From: Pseudotabrizicola sp. | GTDB lineage: Bacteria; Pseudomonadota; Alphaproteobacteria; Rhodobacterales; Rhodobacteraceae | Length of the DNA stretch: 64,000 bases | Reading direction: 5' to 3' | Assembly (NCBI RefSeq): GCF_030656345.1 | Contig: NZ_JAUSNR010000023.1 | Location: forward strand, 210,194 to 274,193 | Part shown: one piece after another, positions 9,515-15,787 of the stretch | How positions within the stretch are numbered: position 1 is the first letter of the stretch | Layout: each line of letters starts with the position of its first letter | Program-made: the position numbers and the translations under genes | The notes under the pieces: model-generated | Told to the model about the DNA's origin: nothing | What the model saw: the letters and a program-made list of their open reading frames with translations, nothing else | Database searches by the model: none

Positions 9515-10291
9515 TCAGTCGCCGATCGGGCGGTTGCGCGATTTCAGCGCCTGCAGCCACATCAGCCCGTGCACAGTGGCGCGGCTGGGGCGGTATTCCC
9601 CCGCCACCCAGACCGTGCCCGCGGCCGCATCCAGATCGGCGCACAGGGCGGGCAGATCAAACCCGCCGCCGCCCGGTTCATTGCGCGACGGGAAGCCCGC
9701 AATCTGCACATGGCTGACGCGGTGGCGGTGCGTATCCCAGACCGTGGTGGCATTGCCGTGAATGCGCGCGGCGTGCCAGACATCGAACTGCAACCCGATC
9801 TGGGCTGCGTTCAGGTCTTCCAGAATGCGGGCGGCCTGATCGAAATCGTTCAGGAAATAACCCGGCATATCATCGGGGTTGATCGGTTCCACCGTGATGG
9901 CAAGCTCAGGGGCCTGCCCTGTCGCCCACAGCAGATTCTCGCGGTAGACCTGTTCGGCCATCGGCCCTTTGGCCACCCCGGCCATCACATGCACCCGTTC
10001 CGCCCCCAACCGGTTGGCCACGGAAGCCGCGCGCAGAAAGCCATCGCGAAACACGGCTTCCTGCCCCGGCACCGCCGCAAAGCCCCTGTCCCCCGCCGAC
10101 CAGTTGCCGGGGGGGGTGTTGATCAGCGCCAGCGGCAGGCCGGACAGCGCCTTTTCCCACTCCGCCTCGGGGTGGTCATAGGGGAACAGCACTTCAGCCC
10201 CGTCGAACCCGGCCTGTGCGGCCAGTTCCGGCCGGTGCAGGCTGGGCACCTCGGTGAACAGCATCGTCAGATTGGCGGCAAATCGGGGCAT
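9515..10291 (-). CDS. hyi: Hydroxypyruvate isomerase (Hyi family TIM barrel)
   Basis: 258 aa xylose-isomerase-like TIM-barrel enzyme that interconverts hydroxypyruvate and tartronate semialdehyde. Visible: the N-terminal FAANLTMLFTEVP, NTPPGNW, the metal-ligand Glu in TVEPINPDDMPGYFL, Asp/His in LQFDVWHAARI, HVQIAGFPSRNEP and a late Glu in VAGEYRP. Start codon immediately follows the DUF1285 stop (no gap), so the two form an operon. The related D-glycerate-type dehydrogenase at 55024 would use products of the same pathway. Confidence 0.9.
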   Translation of the reverse strand: MPRFAANLTMLFTEVPSLHRPELAAQAGFDGAEVLFPYDHPEAEWEKALSGLPLALINTPPGNWSAGDRGFAAVPGQEAVFRDGFLRAASVANRLGAERVHVMAGVAKGPMAEQVYRENLLWATGQAPELAITVEPINPDDMPGYFLNDFDQAARILEDLNAAQIGLQFDVWHAARIHGNATTVWDTHRHRVSHVQIAGFPSRNEPGGGGFDLPALCADLDAAAGTVWVAGEYRPSRATVHGLMWLQALKSRNRPIGD

Positions 10292-10918
10292 TCAGGGCAA
10301 GTCAGCCGATGGGATCATGGGAAAGAAAACACCTGCCGACCAGACGCCGAACCAGGGGGTGCCGTCAACATCTTCCTGCATACCAAGGTCAACAAGCCGG
10401 TAGAAGGTCTTGCGGTCAATCAGCGCCTCCATCCCGGCGCGGATGTGGATATAGGGCGCAGGCTCGTCGCTTGTCGCATCGCGCGCCACCCGGATCGCAT
10501 GGGCTGTATCGGCCAACACCACGTCTTCGGTTTTGGTGGTGAAGGTCAGACACTGGCTGCGCCCGCTGCCCTTTGCCGTGAAATCCACCGCCAGAAACGG
10601 CGCATCCTCCACCTGAATGCCAACCTTTTCCACCGGGGTGACAAGGAAGTACCGATCCCCCTCGCGCTTCAGGATCGAGGAAAACAGCTTCACCATCGGG
10701 GCCCGGCCAATCGGGGTGCCGTCGTGAAACCAGGTGCCGTCGCGGGCAATGCGCATGTCGATCTCACCGCAATAGGGCGGGTTCCACAGATGCACCGGCG
10801 GCGGCCCCTTCTTCGGCAGCGCCGCCAGCGACGCGCTCAGCCCCTCCGCCGAAACGGTGGCGGGTTCATCGGTCGGGTGGGGCGGTTTCTGGTCAGGCGG
10901 TTCCGGGCGGGTCGGCAT
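10292..10918 (-). CDS. DUF1285 domain-containing protein
   Basis: 208 aa conserved alphaproteobacterial protein of unknown function. Core features of DUF1285: PVHLWNPPYCGEIDMRIARDGTWFHDGTPIGR, VKLFSSILKREGDRYFLVTPVEKVGI in two parts, and ALIDRKTFYRLVD. The N-terminus is proline-rich and probably disordered. First gene of an operon with hydroxypyruvate isomerase, whose ATG touches its stop codon. Confidence 0.88.
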   Translation of the reverse strand: MPTRPEPPDQKPPHPTDEPATVSAEGLSASLAALPKKGPPPVHLWNPPYCGEIDMRIARDGTWFHDGTPIGRAPMVKLFSSILKREGDRYFLVTPVEKVGIQVEDAPFLAVDFTAKGSGRSQCLTFTTKTEDVVLADTAHAIRVARDATSDEPAPYIHIRAGMEALIDRKTFYRLVDLGMQEDVDGTPWFGVWSAGVFFPMIPSADLP

Positions 10919-11133
10919 GAGGCGGGGCAGTCCTTTCGCGGGGCCAAAGCCCGGGGAGTTTCGATACCCCTATGTAAGAGCGCCGGCGCGATTTGACCAC
11001 TGCCGCGTTCGGGCAGCATCGCGCCGGGTCCCCGCGCCGCTCTGGAAGTCGGGCTTGCCTTGTCCGGATGAGACTGGCAATGGAAGCGCGTCTGCGGCCT
11101 TGTCCGGCCTCGACCACCGTGGCGCAGCGGGCG

Positions 11134-11190
11134 CGCAGCCTTTTGCCCGGCGAGACAATTGGTACAAATCTGCGTGGCGGCCACGCCCAG
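11134..11190 (+). repeat. 57-bp direct repeat, left copy
   Basis: Identical over 57 bases to 53123-53179 in the same orientation. Begins CGCAGCCTTTTGCCCGGC and ends GCGTGGCGGCCACGCCCAG. The 3' part is a near-palindrome (GCGTGGC-G-GCCACGC). Chromosomal genes lie outside the pair and all accessory genes lie inside it. Confidence 0.9.
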
Positions 11191-11476
11191 TGTGCGTTGA
11201 CACCGATATCTGCAGTAAATGCGGGATTAGGTGGCAATTGGTGGGAAGTGCTGATTGTCGCGGGTTTTCAGAGGGTTGTGGCGACGTGGCGGGGCAAGGG
11301 GCTTTGCGGGCTGAAACTTGCATAGGGGCCGGGATCGGGGCGTAGGGCGTGCTGCGGGCCGATTTGAGGGCTAAGGCGGACGGGCGGGCTTAGAATGTTT
11401 AAACCCCAATGAAATAAGCCTTAAACGCTGTCTGAAAGCGCCGGTGAAAGATGCATCTTCCACACTCTCGATGCTC

Positions 11477-11593
11477 GGAACATGCAAATCGGCCCGCGAG
11501 TTCGTCCGGCATTTGCATGTTCGGGCTAAGTGGCCGGAACTTAAGAGAAACAGTGAGATCGCGGGCCGAAGCTGGCGCAACCGAACATGCAAA
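11477..11593. repeat. Three GAACATGCAAA motifs, two inverted
   Basis: Copies at 11477-11489 (plus), 11511-11523 (minus) and 11581-11593 (plus). The first two form an 11-bp inverted repeat (AACATGCAAAT / ATTTGCATGTT). A second 11-bp inverted pair, TCGGCCCGCGA at 11489-11499 and TCGCGGGCCGA at 11559-11569, interleaves with them. Such nested sites could bind a transposase or a regulator; function is unknown. Confidence 0.7.
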
Positions 11594-11704
11594 CGATTTT
11601 GCCTTGCATGGTCTGAGTCAGTCGCCTTGGATCGGCACTCGGGCCGCGCTGGTCACGGACAAAGTGAGTTGCAGTATGCCCGCGTGTTCCCGTATCGTTC
11701 CGGG

Positions 11705-12037
11705 ATGTCTCGCCGCAGCTCCCCTCAGCGCATCACTGATGAACAGGCCTTTCCGGTGCGGGTGATCCTGCGCGAGTTGCCTGGTGGGTTCGCTGCCGCG
11801 CTGGGACCGGGCCGCGATCCGCACAGATGGATGCAGGAGAACATCGGGCCGGGAGAGATGGCGCTGTACGGCTGGCACACGGTGTATTGCCCAGACGGAT
11901 TCGCGCTGTTTGCCAGATCCTGCGGTGATGCCGCGAAGTTCCTTGCTGCCTTTCCGGAATTCGAGATCGCCGATGGAACGGTGATGGAGATCTACAACTC
12001 TCCCTACGTGACAAGGGGCCGTCGCAACCGCCGTTGA
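11705..12037 (+). CDS. Hypothetical protein at prophage left edge
   Basis: 110 aa from ATG 11705 (MSRRSSPQRITDEQAF). The open frame extends to 11444, but the upstream part looks noncoding and contains inverted repeats. The body (FPVRVILRELPGGFAAALG, MALYGWHTVYCPDGFALFARSCGDAAKFLAAFPEF) resembles no family I can name. No signal peptide or membrane helix. It converges on the secreted-protein gene with only 23 bases between the two stops. Whether it belongs to the prophage or the older chromosome is open. Confidence 0.5.
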   Translation: MSRRSSPQRITDEQAFPVRVILRELPGGFAAALGPGRDPHRWMQENIGPGEMALYGWHTVYCPDGFALFARSCGDAAKFLAAFPEFEIADGTVMEIYNSPYVTRGRRNRR

Positions 12038-12060
12038 ACGGTGGGCAGGCTGCCGTGCGC

Positions 12061-12582
12061 TCAGTTGTCTGGAAGCCCGTTTTGCAGAAAGGATTCGACG
12101 CAAAGAATATTGGTAAGTGCTGCAACATGGTCATCGGTCAGCAGTTCAGAACAAGCTGCGTAGACCGCAGTTCGGACCTGTCGCCTGTTTTCTTCTTCCC
12201 GCAGGGTGCCTGCAGCAATCAGGTCTCTCCCATTCTTCTGAAAAAAGTCGGCCGCTGCCTTTCTGGCTTCGTCCCGAGCAGCTGTCGCAGCCTTTTCTTC
12301 GAGAATGGTAGCCGATTCCACAAAGCGACCGGTGGGGTGGTGATACTCCCATTCGGTGTTGAACCCCGCTGTCAGACAGGATGCTGCCGAGAGGATCGCC
12401 TGCGTGTTGAAGACTGAGCGCCATTCCAGGATGCTGGCCGCATACCCATCAAAGGCAACGCGATCACCGATCTCGATCGCTTTATGGCAGTTGGTTGCGG
12501 TGTCATTATAGGTGTCAGCGATGCCAGATGTCGGTGCACTGACTGCAAGTGCAGACAGGATGATATACTTAAGAAAATGCAT
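12061..12582 (-). CDS. Secreted hypothetical protein, probable prophage moron
   Basis: 173 aa with a cleavable signal peptide (MHFLKYIILSALAVSAPTSGIA). The mature part has four cysteines (NCHKA, ASCLTAG, AACSELL, ILCVES) and a charged helical centre rich in Ala/Glu/Lys/Arg. No recognised family. It begins 24 bases after the phage repressor stop on the same strand, so it is likely expressed from the repressor promoter in the lysogen. Lower GC than neighbours. Possible envelope-located lysogenic-conversion factor (inference). Confidence 0.65.
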   Translation of the reverse strand: MHFLKYIILSALAVSAPTSGIADTYNDTATNCHKAIEIGDRVAFDGYAASILEWRSVFNTQAILSAASCLTAGFNTEWEYHHPTGRFVESATILEEKAATAARDEARKAAADFFQKNGRDLIAAGTLREEENRRQVRTAVYAACSELLTDDHVAALTNILCVESFLQNGLPDN

Positions 12583-12606
12583 GCCTGGGGCTCCTGTTCT
12601 TTCGCT

Positions 12607-13266
12607 TCATTGGTGGGGCATGAAGCCCAGCCAGGCAACCTTGCCTGCTGGCCGAACATCGCTTGCACTCCAGTTGCGGATCAGGCGCGGCGCAGTTTCA
12701 CGATTCGCGCTTTCGATAATCAGGTCTGCGCCGTCGAATGAGACGGAGGCAACAGAAACTCCAGCGGGCTCCTTCAAAGCCCAAAGAGCAAAGCCCCGGC
12801 GAGGGGCTGACGTGTCGATCATGGCAAGGGTTCTGGCGGCATCGAACCCGGTTATGCTGACCATGGTTGGGGCCACCGCGACGAGGTTGTCGAGGATCAG
12901 GCCGTTCGAGCTTAGCCAGCTGTCCAGGAAAGCAACAGGTGCGGATCCAGAGCCAATTTTGGGTTCAAACCAAGGAATTGGCGAGAAACCAGCCCGCATG
13001 GGATTTTTGCTGGAAAAATCATCCACGGGCGTTCCCTCATTCATTGCGCCGGGCTTTTGTCGGTAAGGGCCGAAATAGAGTTCCCATCCGAGTGCGGCCG
13101 CCATTGCCTCCAACCTGTCGATCGCCGGTGAGGAACCCTTCTTGAGGCTTTGAATGGCGGTGTTGTCCGCCTTTCCAAAAGCGCGCAGACCCAGCTGCGC
13201 CTGAGACATGCCCAGTTCGGCAAGACGATTTTCGATGAGAGAAAGGAGCTGGGCTGGAGCATACAT
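12607..13266 (-). CDS. Phage repressor, HTH plus S24-like domain
   Basis: 219 aa, divergent from the early genes. N-terminal helix-turn-helix at about residues 8-60 (LIENRLAELGMSQAQLGLRAFG...AIQSLKKGSSPAIDRLEAMAAALG). C-terminal half resembles the LexA/CI S24 fold (SPIPWFEPKIGSGS, then MIDTSAPRRGFALWALKE), but I do not see a clear catalytic Ser-Lys pair, so autocleavage is doubtful. Functional equivalent of Mu c repressor maintaining lysogeny; expected to bind the ATGGAAATATCCAT-type sites at 13334-13376. Followed at 24 bases by the secreted-protein gene. Confidence 0.85.
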   Translation of the reverse strand: MYAPAQLLSLIENRLAELGMSQAQLGLRAFGKADNTAIQSLKKGSSPAIDRLEAMAAALGWELYFGPYRQKPGAMNEGTPVDDFSSKNPMRAGFSPIPWFEPKIGSGSAPVAFLDSWLSSNGLILDNLVAVAPTMVSITGFDAARTLAMIDTSAPRRGFALWALKEPAGVSVASVSFDGADLIIESANRETAPRLIRNWSASDVRPAGKVAWLGFMPHQ

Positions 13267-13268
13267 GA

Positions 13269-13280
13269 TGTAAATTTACA
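13269..13280. promoter_or_regulatory. 12-bp perfect palindrome TGTAAATTTACA in repressor leader
   Basis: TGTAAATTTACA lies directly upstream of the repressor start codon at 13266. It could be an additional operator or part of a -10 region for the repressor promoter: on the minus strand, TTGTGC-N17-GTAAAT can be read as a weak -35/-10. Different in sequence from the early operators. Confidence 0.5.
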
Positions 13281-13333
13281 CTGTTTAGCCAGCGTCGCAC
13301 AAGGCGGGCACTCAAGCAACAAACTGTGTCCAA

Positions 13334-13384
13334 AATGATGGAAATAACCATTGACTAAATGATGGAAATATCCATTAATTAGGC
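13334..13384 (+). promoter_or_regulatory. Early promoter with two overlapping operators
   Basis: Two 19-bp direct repeats, AATGATGGAAATaACCATT (13334-13352) and AATGATGGAAATaTCCATT (13358-13376), 24 bp apart. Each contains an ATGGA/TCCAT-type dyad. A good sigma-70 promoter is embedded: TTGACT at 13351-13356, 17-bp spacer, ATTAAT at 13374-13379. The spacer is occupied by the second operator, so a bound repressor would block RNA polymerase. The next ATG is at 13385, only 6 bases past the -10. Confidence 0.8.
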
Positions 13385-13714
13385 ATGCAGTACGAACACC
13401 TCACACAGCTTGCTTCGGCCTACGCCGCTTACCTCGACAGGTCGCTTATGACCGTCGCCAAGCGGGTGGGGGTCCACAACAGAACCTTTGTCCTGCTCGG
13501 TCAGGGCAAGGGATGCCACTTCGACACCTTTGTGCAGTCGATGAGTTGGTTCGCGGAGAACTGGCCCGCCGATCTGGAGTGGCCCGAAAATGTGCCGCGC
13601 CCCGATCCACCGAAAGCCAAGCCCGCCCGCAAGGGTTCAGCACCGCTTCCCCAAAATGTTGAAACCGCTGCCCTGCGCCTATCGCAGGCAGGCCTTAGTA
13701 AGGAGTGCCCATGA
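13385..13714 (+). CDS. First early gene, putative Ner-position regulator
   Basis: 109 aa, first rightward gene opposite the repressor, the position of Mu ner. The N-terminal 60 residues have HTH-like content (YAAYLDRSLMTVAKRVGVHNRTFVLLGQGKG), followed by a proline/lysine-rich tail. No family assigned. The start codon sits almost at the predicted transcription start, so translation may be leaderless. Ends in ATGA overlap with the next small gene. Confidence 0.65.
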   Translation: MQYEHLTQLASAYAAYLDRSLMTVAKRVGVHNRTFVLLGQGKGCHFDTFVQSMSWFAENWPADLEWPENVPRPDPPKAKPARKGSAPLPQNVETAALRLSQAGLSKECP

Positions 13715-13848
13715 TGCTGAAAAGGCTGCTTCAGCGCCTTGACGCCTTTGAAGATGACCCCATTGCCCCGGTGCTTGGGGTGATGATCCTTGCCGGTCTG
13801 CTGTTTGCCATCCTGCTGGTGCCGACGCCCGGCGTGGTGACGCAATGA
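13711..13848 (+). CDS. Small single-pass membrane protein
   Basis: 45 aa: MMLKRLLQRLDAFEDDPIAPV, then a hydrophobic stretch LGVMILAGLLFAILLV. ATGA overlaps on both sides (13711-13714 and 13845-13848), which strongly supports translation. One transmembrane helix with a basic amphipathic N-terminus. Unknown role; early small membrane proteins in phages may act in superinfection exclusion (inference). Confidence 0.7.
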   Translation: MMLKRLLQRLDAFEDDPIAPVLGVMILAGLLFAILLVPTPGVVTQ

Positions 13849-14111
13849 TCGCCCCCAGCTTGGTCCCCAAGGTCGGGGTGGATGATCTGACGCCTGAAGC
13901 ATGGATTGCTGAGGTGGTCGAGCTGTCGGGCCGCATCCGTCAGCTTCGTGAGACCCCCTGCGATATCAGCAGTGTGGCGATCTTCGGGCGGGCGCATGTT
14001 GTTGAGTTTCTGAGCGAAGATCTGGTCGCGTTGATGGGCCATCCCAAGGCGCAGCCATGGCTGGCTGAAATTCAGGCCGGTGTCGGGGTGATGTTCGGGA
14101 GGGCCAGCTGA
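13845..14111 (+). CDS. Hypothetical early phage protein
   Basis: 88 aa, acidic, no recognised domain (DDLTPEAWIAEVVELSGRIRQLRETP). Translationally coupled by ATGA to the small membrane protein before it, and its TGA overlaps the ATG of the next gene. Part of the early operon between the operator region and the transposase. Confidence 0.65.
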   Translation: MIAPSLVPKVGVDDLTPEAWIAEVVELSGRIRQLRETPCDISSVAIFGRAHVVEFLSEDLVALMGHPKAQPWLAEIQAGVGVMFGRAS

Positions 14112-14347
14112 TGCCCGTTATGATGGGAGTGCCGCAAGCCTGGACGGATGCGATGGGCCATCTGCGGGAGGCCTTGATCGCCCGTGAGCAGATGCGCGAC
14201 CGGGCCGCGCCGCAGCCCGCGCGGGATATTGCCACTGTCCGCTACACGCAATCGGTGGACGCTTTGGTCGATGCGCTGGACCGCTGCATGACGCGGCAGC
14301 TGCTGGGGCGGATCACGGGCTGGCTGGCGCGGGAGGGCAACCACTGA
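14111..14347 (+). CDS. Hypothetical early phage protein
   Basis: 78 aa, predicted mostly helical (WTDAMGHLREALIAREQMRDRAA; VDALVDALDRCMTRQLLGRI). No recognised family. Overlaps its neighbours at both stop/start junctions within the early operon. Confidence 0.62.
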   Translation: MPVMMGVPQAWTDAMGHLREALIAREQMRDRAAPQPARDIATVRYTQSVDALVDALDRCMTRQLLGRITGWLAREGNH

Positions 14348-14661
14348 TGGCTTTCATGTTGCCCAAACCCGCACTGGCCAAGTTCACGGTAGAGCCATCG
14401 CGCAGCGGCTATCTGGTCTACACGCCGGATCGTGAGGTTGCGGCCGGGCCGTTCACCGACCGCAACCGCGCCCTGATGGACTGCGATCACCGCCAGCAGG
14501 AGGCGGATGCAAAGCGCAAGCGCGGCCCGCGTCCCTGCATGTGCTGCACGCAGATCTTTGAAAGTGACGGTCCGCACAACCGGCTTTGCGCCGGGTGTCG
14601 GCTGGCGTCGCATGACACCCAAGCCTTCACCTTCATCAACCCCCGGAGGCGCACGGGATGA
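14347..14661 (+). CDS. Small zinc-ribbon-like early phage protein
   Basis: 104 aa with a C-terminal four-cysteine knuckle, PCMCC followed by CAGC about 20 residues later, suggesting one bound zinc. The N-terminal half (FTVEPSRSGYLVYTPDREVAAGPF) reads like a small beta-sheet domain. Likely a nucleic-acid or protein-binding early regulator, but no function can be assigned. Overlaps the next gene by ATGA. Confidence 0.65.
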   Translation: MAFMLPKPALAKFTVEPSRSGYLVYTPDREVAAGPFTDRNRALMDCDHRQQEADAKRKRGPRPCMCCTQIFESDGPHNRLCAGCRLASHDTQAFTFINPRRRTG

Positions 14662-14912
14662 GCGGACAGCTCGGCCACATCAAGGCGGCGCGGCTGGACA
14701 GCCCCCGGTTGCAGCGCGTGTTGCAGCTGCTGTCCGACGGCAAGCCCCGCACCACGCGCGAGATCGTGCGCAAGGCGCGGGTTATGGCCGTGAACGCCGC
14801 CGTTGCCGAGCTGCGCCATCACGGCGCGGAGATCACCTGCGTCAAGCAAATGGCCCCCGGCGGGCACGGCTGGCGCTTTTACTACACCATGACGAAGGCC
14901 CCAAAAACATGA
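14658..14912 (+). CDS. Winged-helix-like early phage protein
   Basis: 84 aa. The pattern LQRVLQLLSDGKPRTTREIVRKARVMAVNAAVAELRHHGAEI followed by a short beta-wing (WRFYYTM) is typical of a winged helix-turn-helix used for DNA binding. Start chosen by ATGA overlap. Could regulate early transcription; no experimental analogue known to me. Confidence 0.65.
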   Translation: MSGQLGHIKAARLDSPRLQRVLQLLSDGKPRTTREIVRKARVMAVNAAVAELRHHGAEITCVKQMAPGGHGWRFYYTMTKAPKT

Positions 14913-15787
14913 AGAACCTGCCGTCGCCAATCCTGACCCGCGTCACGCTATCCGAGATAAGGGCCAGCAACCGTCTGCGCCCGGTTTCGCAGGCTGGGGT
15001 CGAGGCCATCCTCGCCTCGGTTGCCGAAATCGGACAGATCAAAGACCCAATGCACGTGCGCGCGAAGAAGGACGGCCTGATCCTGCTGGCAGGCGGTCAC
15101 CGCATGGCTGCATACATCAGTCTTGGGATTGAAGAGGCTGATGTCTGGCTGTGGTCGGGCATCACCGATGATGTCGCGCGGCTGATTGAGATCGACGATA
15201 ACCTTGCGGGCGCAGAGATGAATGCGCTCGACACGGCGGTCTTCCTTGCAGAGCGCAAGAAGGTCTATGAGCGGTTGCATCCGGAGACTGCGGCTGCAGC
15301 CTTCAAGGGCAACCAGCACACCGGCAGTGTGGCGGCGGACACGATGTCCGTCACCAGCTTTGCCCGCGCCACGGCTGAAAAGTTCGGCATGTCGGATCGG
15401 CATGTGCGCCGGTTGATCGAGGCGGGAACCAAGCTGGGGGTCGATTCCGCACGTCTGCGGCAGGCCCCGCGCCCGGTGTCGCTGAAGGATCTGATCGAGA
15501 TCGCAAAGATATCAGAGGTCACGGAGCGCTACGCGGTCATCGACGCCCTGATAAATGGACAGGTGAAGTCTGCTGGCGAGGCCCGGCGCGTCTGGACCGC
15601 CAAGGAAGCGGGCCATCAGGTTCCGATCAAAGACCCCGTTGAAGACGGGTTTCAGGCTTTGATGAAGGCTTGGGAACGTGCTCCGATGGCCGCGAAAAAG
15701 CGCTTCTTGCTGGAGCATGAAAAGGACATCTGGGAGGCACAGAACAAAGGCGCGCCACTGGCCAACTGGTCGGAGGCCGCTGAATGA
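14909..15787 (+). CDS. ParB-like nuclease-domain protein
   Basis: 292 aa with an N-terminal ParB/Srx domain (about residues 10-95): VEAILASVAEIGQIKDPMHVR and LILLAGGHRMAAYISLGIEEA, the latter holding the G-x-H-R core of the CTP/phosphate-binding box. A central HTH (FARATAEKFGMSDRHVRRLIEAG) follows, as in plasmid ParB proteins. Sits directly upstream of the transposase and overlaps it by ATGA. Rhodobacter Mu-like phages often carry such a gene here. Role in replication or partition of transposing copies is unknown. Confidence 0.82.
   Translation: MKNLPSPILTRVTLSEIRASNRLRPVSQAGVEAILASVAEIGQIKDPMHVRAKKDGLILLAGGHRMAAYISLGIEEADVWLWSGITDDVARLIEIDDNLAGAEMNALDTAVFLAERKKVYERLHPETAAAAFKGNQHTGSVAADTMSVTSFARATAEKFGMSDRHVRRLIEAGTKLGVDSARLRQAPRPVSLKDLIEIAKISEVTERYAVIDALINGQVKSAGEARRVWTAKEAGHQVPIKDPVEDGFQALMKAWERAPMAAKKRFLLEHEKDIWEAQNKGAPLANWSEAAE

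Larger units (their letters stand above)
10919..11704. other. Gene-poor boundary of the accessory block
   Basis: About 790 bases without a convincing gene; short frames here have no coding signature. It contains the left 57-bp direct repeat (11134-11190), a candidate prophage left end (11242) and a cluster of inverted GAACATGCAAA motifs (11477-11593). It also must hold the minus-strand promoter for the DUF1285/hyi operon. Confidence 0.6.

Noticed and set aside
11134..11190. tRNA 3' end as attachment site
   Set aside because: The 57-mer has no cloverleaf, anticodon arm or CCA-type end; no tRNA was seen anywhere in the window.
10893..11345. Several short frames across the left repeat
   Set aside because: Their translations mostly read the repeat itself and recur at the right copy (for example ending PPRRFVPIVSPGKRLR), indicating repeat DNA and not a gene.
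14507..14908. Upstream extension of the ParB-like gene
   Set aside because: Runs out of frame across two overlapping early genes; ATG 14909 overlaps the preceding stop.
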